Shown here: positions 12,001 to 26,700 of the stretch, in pieces | How positions within the stretch are numbered: position 1 is the stretch's first letter | Layout: each line of letters begins with the position of its first letter | Origin: Tribonema minus | Lineage: Eukaryota; Sar; Xanthophyceae; Tribonematales; Tribonemataceae | Direction of reading: 5' to 3' | NCBI GenBank assembly: GCA_017506865.1 | Contig: JAFCMP010000547.1 | Coordinates: 992,001 to 1,056,000, forward strand | Length of the DNA: 64,000 nt | Made by a program: the position numbers and the translations under genes | Notes under the pieces: model-generated | What the model was told of the DNA's origin: nothing | Databases searched by the model: none | Seen by the model: only the letters and a program-made list of their open reading frames with translations

Positions 12001-15000
12001 GGGGCGGGTTTAGGATTGTGAAGTGCGCAGTCGTGAGTGCTTGTGGCCTTGCGAACTGGGCGGCTAGGTCATCGAGAGAGCAAAAAGGTACATGGGTATA
12101 TAGTGCATACCGCCTGTATCTGTCTCTTACTATTGCTACTTGTTTATAAGTTTGCATCTAGGAGGAAAGGGTGAAATGGGGACTTGCCGTGTGCTGAACC
12201 CGCTTGCCTTGTCAACCCTCCGCACGCAATGCAGGCAACGGTCACTGCATGTCCATGGGAAGTGCCGAGACAATGCGGTCACCGGTACATACCCACTTGA
12301 CCCTGTTGTGCAACGAGGGTGACGGCCGCCCCATTGTCATGGGACGTGCTTTATTGCGCTCATTCCCAGAGAGCCATGTTGACCCTTTCCGCGATGCAGG
12401 CGGGGATTGGTTTGGTGCCTGCAACCGCGCTTCATTGCGCTCATTGCGAGTGCCTCACCTGATTCTCCCTGGAATGCAAGTGACGGTTACCCCATCGCTT
12501 TCAGGCATGGTGACCATCGCGCCAATTGCTTCCTTGACCCTTCCTTGCAATGCAGGGCACCGTTGCCTTGTTGCCTATAACAGTGCAGCACAGCGCTCAT
12601 TACACATACCCCTCATCCCCCTCTGCAACACAGGTGACGGTTGCCCCGTCGCCATGGGACGTGACGCGTGTGGTGACCATTATGCCACGCTACACGGTCA
12701 CTAACCGCGGCGCCGCGACGCTCGCCATCAAGCAGTACGGCTCCTCTCAACAGGTATGGAGTGGTCGACTCTACGGTGATTTGAGAATATGAAACCTAAG
12801 ATCTGATTCGGTATACAAGAGCTTGCGTCAGATTCCGACAGTTGTAGCCTTGTAAACTGGCTCAAAAACGCCGATCGCCATCAAGCAGTACAGCTCCTCT
12901 CAGCAGATATGGAAGGGTTGACGCTAGGGTGGTGCTAGAGTATGTCGCCTATTTATGCAGTATACAGGCACTGGCGGCATGTCGCCTATTGATACGGTAT
13001 ACAGGCACTGGCGGCAGACTCCAGTAGATAACCTGGTATATGCTGGGCTACCAACGCTGATCACCATTTAGCAGTATGGCTCCTTTCAGCAGGTACAGAA
13101 GGGGTGACGTACGGCAATCAGTTGAAGTTCTGGAACGGCACATAGGCGCCGATGGCCACCTTCTGGTTAGGTAGCCAATGCATTGTGCCAACAGCTGCGG
13201 TTGCCATGAGGGTGCGTAGCTCTCCTCAGCAGGGTAGGAAGGCCAGATGCGAATGAAAACCCCAACAGATGTCCGTCAGACCAGGAGCTGCCCCAAACCC
13301 TGACGAAATCTTGCCCAGCTCAGCACAGTAGGCAGGGGGGTCACTCACCCACCTTGCCAAACCTAATCCTACCCCTTGTCACGCCACGTCCTTTCTCATG
13401 CCCTGGCATGGTGACTGGGCTTGCAGCAATGTGCAATTCCTTAGGCGCAGGGTTTGATGCAAGGTTAAAATCAAATCCATGTCTTGCCAGTCGTTGCCCT
13501 GTGCAGGCGTCAGTGTTGGTCTCTGCGCTGCACACGTGCAGCGTCGCGCATTGCTCAACTTGCTCACGTGTCTTGTCGCTGCGCCGCACTCCCTTTGAGC
13601 GCAGCTGCTGCTCGCGCCGGGGGCGACCGTCCCCCTGCACTGGGCGGACGCGCGGCTCAACCCGCTGCTCGCTGTCACGGTGCCGCGCGCGGAGGGCGCG
13701 TGCGGCGAGGGCTACAGGTCAGTTGCCTACCTACCTAGTACTTGTTCAAGAGGCTGCCTTTGCCGACGCGCCTGCGCTGCGCGACGTCACGCCGCACGGC
13801 CACGTTGACACTGTGCAGGTTCTCGTTTATGCTAATCGTAACCCTCAGCTTCGCCCTATCTCTAACCATGACCCTTAATAACGCACCTGCCGTAAAGCAG
13901 TCTTCACGTTGGTAAGGAGCTCAGCGCGCGTCTCTGCGCTTGGCAGCGCCACTGCCGGCCGCAGCTGTGCACGAGCTGCCCGACACATTGCGGCCACGCT
14001 TCGCGACGCATCACCGCATTTCTCTCACGCGAAGGCTGTGCGCTGCTTTCCACGCCACCCTGCCCGCTACACTCTCCACTGCAGCTTTGTGCTCGCCCTC
14101 TCTGGTCTGCGCCGAGCGAGCAGTACTGCACACGCGGATTCCTGCTTTGCCTCCCACAAACCCTGCACCACATTTTCGCTCTATTTGTAACGTGTTTCCG
14201 CTGCGCGATATCTTCGCGCCCGCAGGTGGTCCGGCCCCATAGCGCTCGACCGCATGGGCATGTTCCCCGTGCACGTGCGCGCCAAGAGCGACCTCTTCTC
14301 CGGCGGCGCCGCCGCCACCGCCGCCGCCGATGCCGCCACCGCCGCTGCCGCCGCCGCTGCCGCTCCGCCCGCTGCTGCCACGCCAACAAGCCCTTCTGAT
14401 AGGGTAGGTAAGTATGGGGCGCTGGCGCGGCAGCAGGCGCAGCAGCGCTCATCTCCGGGGTCGCCTGTTGCTGCTGCTGTGGCGGAGGAGCCGGAGGGGG
14501 ATGGTTCGGAGTGGAACAAGGTATGTATGATAACAACATGAATACGTTGGTATTGAGCAACACAATGCCAATATTTAAATGGCTGATGTTCAGTGCAGCT
14601 GTAAGAGCTACTTTGCGTGTCTGCGTAGAGCAAGCGCTGGATGTCCCATACGTGCATGCATGCCCTTGTCAGCAGTTTGAAAGTGCCAGGCATGTAACAA
14701 ATGATTGTAAACGAGGTCAGCTGTAGAGCCCAGCCAATGAAGTCCACGTATCGTTCATGATGTTGCTGCTGCTCTCTTGATTCGCTTGCGTGTAATGTTT
14801 GCCATGAACCGCTGCAGATGTGCAAAACGTACAGTCACAATTGTCACAGAAACTGTGTACACATGCTTGTAAAACGAACACAAAAAAATGACACATGAGG
14901 TGTGCTGGATACATTGTGCTTTTCACAAATCCTCGACGACAATTCTTCCGTTGAGCCTGCATGTTCAAGTATGCGGTGAACAATCAAGTTACATGGTTTC

Positions 15001-17748
15001 AATTCCCACCTGAGGTGCTTCTCTCGCACTCAATGACGCCCATGCATCACTGCTCCGCTGCGTTTCTGCGCACTGCCTGCACTACTCAGGTCTTGCGCGT
15101 GGAAGTAAACTCGTGTGCGGCCGCGGGGAGCGCCTGCGTAGAGGTGCGGCAACAAGGCTTGCAAGCATGATGCTGGTTACACTTGGCGAGGGTTTGCCTG
15201 CCCAGGCAGTGTCTTTAACCGTAGCTGCTGACACACTAACATGCCCGCGTATAGAGGTGTGCCAACTAGGGCTTGGCCTCAGGGGGCAGTACTTGTCTTT
15301 GGGGTACTTTGGGGCTTGCCATTGGAATCCGCACGTGTGCGGTGCGCACTGCTATGGCTACGGGTTTTGAGAATTTGCCTGCCCAAGCGGTGTCTTTATC
15401 CGTAGCTGCTGGTACACCAACATGCCTGCGTAGAGGTGCGTCAAATAGGGTTCAGCCTCGAGGCAGTATACGTCTTAGGGGTACCGTGGAACTGGTGATC
15501 GGAATGAAGCACGTCCACGCACTTTTATGGTGATGCTAGACGCACCTGGTACCAGTGTAGCTCTCAGCAGCACATCCCGCAGCGGACAGCTGTTGACATC
15601 GGCGCAATGTGCCTGTTGCGTGCAACAGCCTGCATGTATACAGTGCCCCATGCACTTGGTATCACGAGGGAAGCATAACAACCCAATAGTTTGCATGTAT
15701 ACAGTGCCCCATGCACTCGGTATCATGAGGGAAGAACAATAGCCCAGGAACCTTCAAGATGATAGTGTGACCTGTCTTGAGCTTTCTGATGTGACCCGTA
15801 GACTTCACATAAGCACACGCCGGCCATTGCTGTGTGCAGGTGGTGTTTGAAGAGGAGCACGACGGCGGAGGTGCCACCGGCAGCGGCAGCTTTCCAACGT
15901 ACCGCCTGGAGAACCACACCAGTCACGCCATCTACTACGCGCAGGTATGGTGTACGTTACAGTCCCTACAGAACATAATATACTTCGAAGTACATGTCGT
16001 GTTGTGATTGATGCACATGGCGGAGTGTAAGGGGGGGCAGATGGACGAGGGCTTCGAGGGGGGGGAGATGCCATATGGCGATGTCGTTTAGAAGTGTTCG
16101 GTAATGCGCTTTGAGACACTTTCAAGGTGTTCACACAAACACATGTAATTTCTGGTTGCAAATCCATGGACATCCACCATCTGGGCTTTTTCGCGCCCTG
16201 AGCGAGAATTATAACAAGTACATCCCAACCACGCAATATACCCATCTACGTTGTGCAGGTATGCTGAGCCTCATGCAGCAGTGAGCCGCGGTTTCACCAT
16301 CCACTACGCGCAGGTACACTAAGCCCAAGGCGCCCTGTACTGCAGGCGTGGGAAATCACAAATGAACCACAAAAACTCCAGAGCAGTCGCTCGTGCCCTT
16401 GCAGAGCAGATGCTCGTGCCCTTGGTCTGCTTAACAGGACCTTTCACCCGCTTTTACTCAATCGCTGCACCTCACACGCTAGGCCGACCAAAGCTCGTGG
16501 CACCGCTATCAATCAGTGGCCTGATTCCCCTCTCCGCTTTGCTCACTGCCCCCCCCCCCCCCCCCCCACTCACTCACACACACATAAAACCGCTCTACTG
16601 TTACTTTTCACGGAAGGTCGGCGTCCCCGGCCCGGGGGACCTCCTGCCCCCGCGCACCGCGTGCCTCTTTGGCTGGGACTTCCCGTGCCCGCCGGACCCT
16701 GCTGCGCAGCTGCGGCTCGCTGCCGCGCCGCTCCCGCTAAGCACTGCCACGGGCGAGCGGCTCGCGCGCCGTGTCGACGTGCGCCTCGTGGCGCCGCAGG
16801 GCGCGCTCGAGCTGCCGGGCGACAGGCGCGGCGGCCCCGTGCAGGTGGCCGTGCAGGTGCGTGCGTGGTCGCATGGTGTACTCTGAGGGGTATGTGATTT
16901 GTGTACAGCCGGCTAACACCAGGAGAGCAGCAATCGTGCAAAGGGCACATCGAGAACGTTCCGGTTTGCTATAAGTTTTGTCTACATTCGCCATCGCTGC
17001 CGCAAAAGGGCTCGCTACATAACCCGTAGCCTCCGCGAAGTCATATACTGTGAGGATTACAAGTATATACTTCAAAAAACAAAAGAAGTATTAGGCAGGT
17101 GTACGTGCAGGTAGTCGCGGAGGTACGTAGCTGCACCCGTCATGGTCCATATGCATTGAGGTATGTGGAGACTACGTACGTGTGATGCTCGGGTACCCTG
17201 GAGAAGGTGGTGCTCTTTGCAGTACTGCTGTTGCATACTGCGTGCTGTCTGCGTGAACGGAAGTGTTTGTTGATCGGCGTATGCGCAGGGTCCGTGTAAT
17301 TGGTTTGTCGTGCAGTGCGACATCGATGATCCTCTTCTGGGAGTTTTGTGCATACTTGTTATGTGTCGTCAAGCCCTGCTGCCGTCACTTTACTGATTTG
17401 GACTACTGCCTCGACCAAGCTGCTTGTGTGTGCTGCACCGATGGCAGCAGCACCACCATTGCTGTTCCGGGGGGCGCCGTTCATTGGCATGCGCGAGGCT
17501 TAGTACCGTGGCAGGTCACCCACCCCTGGAGTGCACTTCATGAGAGAGTAGTCAGCGCTGCGCTAAGCGCAAGTGCAAAACTGGTGAAGTTGGGATCCTC
17601 AGACCAACTTCAAACCCTTGCTGCAGTGCTCAGCGCTCAACCCCCTCGCCCCCCCCCCCGCGGCAGTCCGACGGCCCCACGCACGTCGTGCGCTTCACGG
17701 AGCCGGCGCCGCCGCGCCGCGCGTCGCTGGCGGTCTCCCCCGCTGCGC

Positions 17749-17791
<43 letters not shown>

Positions 17792-20700
17792 GCGGCTGAG
17801 CCAGCCGCCGCGGCCAGCGACGCCGGACGCTCCGCCCGGCAGGCTGGTGCCTCTGGCTACGCGGTGCAGGGGCGCAGGTGATTGGGAAATCTGTGTCTAG
17901 GAGGGGGGTCGTGAGAGAGGAGCGGTGCTTGACGCATGCATGTGCTCCGCAAGTGCTCAGGGCATGTTCGATGAAGGGCGTCGTGTGCGCACGCGCCAGG
18001 CAGCGGTATCGCGCCTTTGGCCAGCCTGCGGCGGATACGGTCAGGCAGCACAAATGCGTGTGCCCTGACTGTGATCACAGGTGCTCTGCCTGGTCTGCAG
18101 CTCACGTGTACTGATGGCGCCAAGCAGACAAGTTATTGCCGGCGGCCCCTCCTGCTGCGAACATGAGCGCTCTGTGATGCTTGGTGTACTGTACCAAAAG
18201 TGTTGTCAGTCCCATATCCAGATGACCTCAGTGTAAACTTTTAGCAGTTTCGCTTTGCTAGGGGCGCGAAAAGCCCTCTCTTTGGATGTGCACTCAATGC
18301 ACCTGTATGTATGCGCATTGCAGCTTGTCAGCGCTCGACAGCGTAAACATGCACGGACGCCGCTGTCCCGCGCTTCCTGGACAGGCAGCACTGCTCAGTC
18401 TTCACTGCCTTCACCATTGGTGTTTTACTGCGTGGTATACACAAAGGAGGCGATGTAGTCTGAGGAAACTGCGGGACATTTGTTGATGTACGATTGTTCA
18501 AGTTCCTCAAAGTCTTATTCGGACGCCTCCTGTTTCTAGGAAAGGACAAGTCCTAGAGAGCTCAAGTATAAACCTTGGATTGTGCATGTGCATAGCAGTG
18601 CATCAACGCTCAACCGCATGGTCCTCGCGCACCCCATTTGTTGCACGCTTCCTGAACAGGTGGCGCTCCGCAATTTGACAGCGCTCAGCAGCTGGAGGCG
18701 CGCGCTGCACACGACGGCAGCAGCGGCGCCGCCGCCGCAGCAGCAGACTTGACCGTGTGCCTCAACTGCAAGGACATCCACGTCAGCGTGATCGACGAGG
18801 CAGAGGGCGGCGAGATGGTGCTGGCCAGGTGACTGAGCCGTGGTTGAGAAAGAGAAATACGCCTATTTTGTAGAGCGGGAACTTCGTGCGCAGGGTTTTG
18901 GGCAGAGCAGCATGGGTGCATAAGTTCTTGCCTGGCACAGACCATTAATACCTGGCCCACAACTGCAGCAGAGAACTAGCTGACAAAGTAGCGTAGAATG
19001 CACTTGCGTCATTCAGCGAAGAGCTTATGAAATGACATCATGGAGGGCCAAGGGGAAGGGAGCCGTGCTTGAACAGGCTCGTGATTCACCACACCGCTCA
19101 CGAAATGTCCACAAACTTTGAAGTACATGCATTTGCATATTTCCCAATTGTTACTGGCACCTCAAGAGATCAAGCATGCCTGTGTGCATGTGCGGACTGT
19201 ATACGTAACAGTGAAGGTTTTACTACAGCATGCACATGTGACTCTTGTAGACTACTTTGTCACAGTGCATGATAGTACCCTAGGGCTTCATATAGAAGTA
19301 TCTATCAGTAGGATGCGCTTTGCTAGAGCCCTCTGTCAACTTGTCGTCGTTTTCTTCTGTCGCCTACGAGCTAGAACTCCGCTGCAGTTGTAGGCCTGTG
19401 CCAGTTCAAGAAGTGACGCACCGCGCTGCTGCTCATCCCACTCGCTTTGCCAAAACCTCACATCCTACCCTGTATGATCCTGGTCCCCATTTCTTGACAG
19501 GCAATCTGCATACCGTCAGCACCAACATCACCTTCAACTTATTGCAATGCTCGCCCCACCCCGCCCCCTTTACCCCAACCGTAACCCCCATCCAGTCTCA
19601 GGGACGCGAGCGTCAACTACTTCTCTTGCCCCACGGAGCTGCAACTTCAAGTTCAAGTCGGCCACCTGCAGATCGACAACCACCTGCCGCGTACGCCGTT
19701 TCCCGTGCTGCTCCAGGTGCGCAGCGCTCAGCAGAGCAGCCATGCCTCGTAAGCGCGTGTCTTGCTTACTCTTTGCCCAGTTGCCGCCTCTTACTCGTGG
19801 CATCAGTACAGCCTCGTGGCAGCGGTGCAGCCTTGTGGCATCGGTACAGCCTCGTGGCATCGGTACAGTGTGCAGGAACGGCAACGCAGCAAGCCGATGT
19901 CAGTTGACTGACGCTTCAGAGTCGCGCGCGGTACAACTGCGAGCGACAGGCGACAAGTTCAACCATGCCCTGCAGCCGTGCGCGCAATCACATGTAATGC
20001 ATGGTTACCGTAGTGCCGTTCCCTGTTTGTGCTGTGGCGGACGCACCGATCTGAGCGCTGTCGCGCACCAGATGCGGCTGAGCTGAGCGCTGACTTTGCT
20101 GCACGATCATGATTGCATCACGCACTGTTTTTGCAGCCTGTGGAGCGCTGCGACGATGGCGGCGGCGGCGGCAAGGGGGGCCAGCACTGCGCGCGGCTGA
20201 TGGTGCGCGTGGCGCCGCATGTTGCGAACATTGTCTACTGCAAGGTGTGTGACACTAAAAAAGTACCTTGTACTTTTGATGAGTTGTTGCTTAAAAGGTG
20301 CGAAAAAGCCCAGATAGTGATGCCCAGCTTGCAACCAGAATCTACATGTGTCTGTGAACATGTTGAACGTGTCCCAATGCGAATCGCCGATCTCTCTAAC
20401 AACTCTTGTACTTCAACTCACAAGTGGCAGCGCTCAGAAGTCGTACCTTGAAGTGCTTCATGATTGGGTCGGGACATGGTTGCGCACGCTGCTTTTTTCA
20501 AGCACTGCACTCACTGGCATGGAGTCCAGAACAGGCCCTTCAGGAGAGCAAAACAATATCTGAGCCATAAGCAGTGCTTGGACCTTTGGGCCTGTGTATC
20601 GCTATATTCTACTTTGAAGTGAAGTACACGCGTCAAAGCACGCACCATTGTCATAGTACTGATAAGCATTGACAGGGCACCAGATTATGTATGATTGTGC

Positions 20701-23700
20701 ATGATGGCTGCAAGTAAGTGTGGTGAGGGGAGTTTTAGCAAAACCGCGTCTGTTTGGCATGCAGCGTCCCGCAGTGGCACATCACCTCGTGATTTTGATT
20801 TCTTCGAAGTAGATATTTCGTCGTGTATGGGGTCATGTGGCTGCTGTAAGGCATGCACTTGAGTGTATGTACCTCAAAGGATAGCAGTATCCCACGGCCA
20901 CCGCATGGCAGACGCTGCTGGATCAGCCTCAGGCCCTTGGGTGCCGACACTACCAATCAGTCGCCTGAAACAGTGCAATCACATGTTGGCTACAGCAGGC
21001 ATGCATCGCAGCCTCTACAAATCACGAGAGCGGCAAAACAGCAGATTTCACAGGCCTCATGGCTACAGCTGAATTGTTGCAACTTACGGCCACCCCCCCC
21101 ATCCCCCCTCTTCCCCCACGCATCAGGCCTTATCACTGAAACTGAGCCCGTTGGAGCTACGGCTGGAGGAAAGCATCGTTCTCTGGGCGCAGCGGTTTGC
21201 AGACAAGGTGCGCCGCTACCTGCAGACGGAGGCAGCGGCGGCAGCGGCGGCAGTAGCGGCAGTCGGCGACGGCGGCGGTGGCGACGAAGCCAGCGACGCT
21301 GCGTGGGAGCTGCCACATACCGTTCTTGGGGCGCCACAGATGCCGCAGCAGGTAGTCGCTACCGATATATGGATGACTACGCACGCACACGCATGTATGC
21401 TGTCATTTGGCCTCCAAGCACCACTAAAGAGCCTCGGTATTGTGTTGACAGCTGCATTACTGGAGGCCGTTGCTGTCCACTGCTGCCACACCGCTGCTGC
21501 ATATGAGACATCAGTTGGTAACAGTGTTATTTCTGCTGTTACTGAGGTCAAACATCAAGGCCCCCTTGCTGCAGGCCGGTTGCGATCACTCTACAGATGC
21601 AGTCGCCACTTGGTAGCAGCACTCTGCCTTCACCAATTCTGATGCCACACACACAGTGTTATACGTTGTGTTTCAAAGTGACATACTTCATATGCTACAT
21701 CGAGGCCGCCGCCGCAGCGCCCGGCAGCAGCTCTTCATGATAGCATTATACTCTACTTCCACTTGGTAGCAGTACTCTAGGGCCCTCAATACCAATACCA
21801 TGCACACAGAGACACACAAGGTCCGACACAAGGCATGTGTCAGCATCGGCACCACATCTGTAGTGCTGACAAATCACATTCCTCACGATGTCTCGGCCTT
21901 GCCGCAGGCCGCCGCCGCCGCGCCCGGCGCCAGCTCTCCGCTGTGGGCGCGCTACGTCTACTTCCACATCCTCGTCTGTGCAGCCGACGAATTGAATTCC
22001 TTTACTACAATTGAATACCTTTACTACAAAACTTGTCTCGCCTTGCCGCAGGCCACCGCCGCGGCGCCCGGCGCCAGCTCTCCGCTGTGGGCGCGCTACG
22101 TCTACTTCCACATCCTCCAGATTGCTGCATTCCAGGTGCGGCTGTCGCTGCAGCGACCCACGCAGGGCGCGGAGGAGGTGCGGCGCGCTCCGGCGCTGAC
22201 CGTCACGCAGATGGTGCTCGACGCCATGATGCGCATGGACAGGTGCGGGCATCGCTGAAGTTGTAGTTGCGACTGTTGAAGTTGAAGGTGATGCGATGGC
22301 CTTCGTTGAAGTTCCAGTGCCAGCGCTGACCGTCACGCAGATGGTGCTGGACACCGTGATGCACATGGACAGGTGCGTGCGAGCACTGCGAGAGCTGTAG
22401 TTGAAAGTGTTGAAGTTGAAGTTGACGCGCCGGCGCTGACTGTCACGTAGACGGCTGCTCGGCGCCAGGTGCGGAAACTTCCAAAGCTGAATTTTAAGGC
22501 CACGATTGAAGGTCATGTGCCAGCGCTGCCCGTCATGCAGATGGTGCTGGACGCCATGATGGGCACGGACAGGCGTGCTACTGACCGCCAGACTTGAAGT
22601 TGACGCTTGCGTGGCGAGTTTCATGTGCGCCTCATGGCAAAGGGTTGGTCGACGTGCACGCATCCAAAGTGATTGTGGGTGGTGATCCGGGTGGCGTATA
22701 TCGAGTGCGCTCCAAGCTAGCTGCGTCTGCGACACGCGTTCTCCTACCATCAAGTCACGCGGCTTCAGCGCATGCTGTGTGTCACATAGCTTCATGTATC
22801 TGGCTTGTATGCGCGTTCACCGTGGTTGAAGCGCACAGAGCCCACTGCCGCTTAACTGACTTTGATCCCGCCAGCACAACAGCCAGCCCCTCCCTTAAGG
22901 GTTCACCAGCCGCACAATCATCAATCAGCAGTTAGAAAGTGCAGCACACGCCGGCACTGACGATGCTACTCCTTCGCCTCGCGCTGTTTGCTGAGCAGCG
23001 CGCACATCAACCTGGCATCATTCATCATGCACAACGAGACGATTGCGACGCAGCAGGTACGCCACTGCGTCTGCACGCACGTGGATTCACGCACAATGTT
23101 GTGAAATGTGGCATTGATGGGTGTTGACATTGATTTTGTTGATGCGCTAGACCGGGCATGGATACATGATTGTGGATGACTACGAGATTATGAGTCCGAT
23201 GCATCACATCTCAAAGAAGACGGTCGCATGCACTAGGCTTACAACACGTGTTGTCAGCATGTTGGCAGATATCAGCATCGCAAAGTCTGGTCGTAACGTC
23301 AGGTGGGCATGCGCATTGGAAGTCGCAGCATGCCACGCAGACTTTCAAGCAGGCAGTGGCTTGGTTCCTTCAGGTACCTTGAGCAGAGCTATGGCTGACT
23401 TGCCCACAGGCTGCCTCGAGCATACGGGTACTGCATCTCGCGCAGCTTCAGCTGCTTTCTTGTTGCTGGGTAGACCTGCTAAGAAGTAGGATTTCGTCAT
23501 GAGCTGTCAGCTACGGAAGAACAATGATCTTGGCTGACAGCTGAAGTGAATGCCACCAACAGTCAGCGCTGTAACGAGTACTGCCTTTTGTCATGTGCGC
23601 TACAGGAGCAATAGAACTGTTCACAACGCCAATATACTGTTGATGAGCAAGCGCTAGGGCATGTGTGCTTGCTGGTGCGGACGGGCACGTCAGTGCTCAG

Positions 23701-26700
23701 CAGAACATGTTTGGCGTCGGGCAGAATGGTGAGGTGGCCACCCTGCACGTTGGAGAAGCTGACAATTACTGCTCCACACAAAAAACCAGTACAGCGCGAT
23801 ACACGCATCAATGTACTGCCGGTTCAGCTGCTTTAAACCTCCAAATCAGGGTGTGGGTTAGCCGACTGCAATCTCAACCTCTTGTGCTTGCAACCAAATG
23901 GGTCTGTTCATCGATACATTGCTGCTAGAGCACATTTCTGACTGCAACGTGGGGGTGATTTATTGTCCATGCAGCTGGGCGCGATAGCGGCGGCGCACTA
24001 CCTGAGCACTGTGAAGCAGCACGTTCTCCTAATGCTGGGGGCCCTGGAGGCGTTTGGCAATCCCGTCGGCCTCTTCAGAGGCGTTTCTCAGGTACGTGAC
24101 ACACCTCACAACTGCACGAATGATGTCAGCAATGGTCCATGTTGTCTACCTTACTCGCCATACTAGGTACCAGGTGCACCCATTTGCCCACCTCTTCTGC
24201 TTGTGTACACTTGGACGCATGCCAATGTTGAAGCATTGCACCTCTGAAGTGCTGCGAAGCAGTGCAAATTCAAGACGACTGGGGTCGTGTAAGCAGCTGA
24301 AAACCCAGTCAGCCGGTTCACCTGAGTGCCTCAGGAGTTAGTAGTTTCCTGAGCACTGCAATGATGCATTGCGGCTTATGTATTTGTAGGCGATTCTGAA
24401 TGCAGTAACCTGTGACTGGGGGAATATGGGAATGCTGTACTTGGTGCATCATACTATTCTGCCATTGGACCCGGCAATGATTCGTAGATGCTCTGTGCGT
24501 GATGTCTAAATGCAGTGCCCACAGAGATGCATACTTGGACACCGATTGCAAATTGAGCTTAGGGTGGGTGAAAGCTACTTCGAAGCGTATAACTTTGCAT
24601 TCTGTTCTTGAAGTGGTAGATTGACGGGCAGGTGACAGTGGGTTTCGGGATGGCCTGCGGTGGGCTCAGCATTCGCTTCATGTCCTTTGCTTCCAAGCAC
24701 AGCAACAAGTGCCAAGTCTCACGTCAATCAAAGGGCTCCATGGGGGGTCTAATGGCAGCAGGGTTCGTCAGCTTGTAGTGCCTACAAAGTTGCGGTTCTG
24801 CTTTGGAATGATGTATGCATATCCATCCCCAGCGCCGTGGCAGCAACGCTCACCGCATTTCCCCCCAAACCCTATGTGGGGCCCCTGTCTGCAGGGCGTT
24901 CAAGACTTCATATCTGAGCCTGTGCTGGGCCTTGTCAGAAGTGTGGAGGTGCGTGGGGTCAGATACAGTGTTGTAAACAGTACCCTTTCACAATTGTGTA
25001 AATACGTCGAAGTGTGTGTGTATGCACATGTACAGATGTGTGTGAACAAGCGACAGCATCATAGCCAAGTGCATAGATCGGTACAGAACATGTATGTGAC
25101 CGCATCTAAAGCCTCAGAATCAAGTTCACCATCGGTACATGACATCCCTACAGCCTCACAAGCAAGTGCACTACAGCCTCATAGTCAAGTTCACTGTCGG
25201 TGTATGTCATGCATTGCATATCCACAGCCACAGAAGCAAGTGCACTATATCCTCAGAATGAAGTTCACTATCGGTACATGCAAAATCAGGTTCACTATCG
25301 GTACATGACATATCCTCAGCCTGAGAAGCAAGTGCACTATGGCCTCACAATCAAGCGCACCATCAGTACAATGCAACAGTACTCACATATGACTCCATCA
25401 TACTATACCTTTATACTTCGAAGTACATACTTTGATGTACATGTACTTTGAAGCATGTGTGTATAGACTACACATGTACAAATGTGTATGAATCAGTGCA
25501 GCCTCAGAATGAAGTGCACATATCGGTACAATACCAATGCGACTCCAGTGGATCCATGCTCCGAGTCTTAGGTTGCACTTGCTGTGCGAGGTCCTCTCTT
25601 TGAGCTCACTGACACTACCCGCTGCTATTCAGGTTGTCCAGCAATGCGTGATGCCGATGCTGCGCGTTGCTGCCGATTGGCTTCACATGCTGCCCATTTC
25701 AACTGCTCCACACATTACATATGCTGTACCTGAGACTACTCTGCCAATTCCGCTCTCAGTATGGGCAGTCCCATGAAGCATGCTGCATAATGCTCATGAA
25801 TTCCAGCAGCTTGACTGTAACTTCAAGTCGCATAATGGCAACGCCCAGCAATGGTCCTGAAGCATGCTGTACTATCTCCAAATTTCCAACGGCTCAACTC
25901 CAATATGGCATAGTTGCGCTCCGTTTCCCATCACAAGTGCGTAGGCCTGAAAACCCGCAAGCAGGCGCTTGCGCACTTGCTGAGCTGCGTCATACGGCAG
26001 TGCTCCACCCTCTTCTCAATCAGCTTCTCCTACTAAACATACAAATGTTACAGTGAAATTGTGTTCTAGTGTCCCTAAGGCTTGGCTTCATCGTCATGCA
26101 CTAGGAGCTGGCTTTTCTCATCCTGCTTGTCAGCTATGGCTCTATTGCAACTGCGCACCCAATGCTGTTCTTCCGCTGTGCCAGTCAATGAGTGATGCGC
26201 TCCGCAGTTGCTGACCCAACCTCTTCGCATCTTAACTCCACAGTATACTGCATGTGCATTTGCCTGTTCACATCGACCTTGTTGTGCGCCAGGAGCTGAG
26301 GCCGGAAGAATTCTTTGCGGGCATCGCGCGCGGCGGCGGCAGCTTGCTGAAGCATACCGTTGGCGGCATGGCCAATTCTGCCAGTATGATTGCTGGGACG
26401 ATTGGCACCAATGTCGGCAATCTCGCGCTCGACACAGAGTACAAGGTAATGTGTTGTGCAGTGCAGTCTCCCTGCTGTACACTACGCCCTCCCCCCCCCC
26501 GCTGGGGGGACCAGGCTTGTCGATACTGGCGCAGGATTGCATGTAAGCGCATGCAGATTTGAGACCAGTCGGTATCATATTACCGCGCGACGTCATCACC
26601 TCGTGTACACATCGAGCCAAGATTGAAGTTACTGCTGACATCATCAGTTTCGCTCAAATATGGCCATCAGCAACCATACATCACTCTTTGCTTGGTACAT

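Noticed and set aside
20113-20451. 112-residue + strand frame through exon 22
   Set aside because: Only 20137-20244 fits VPS13 and the phase of its neighbours. The rest is intron read-through.
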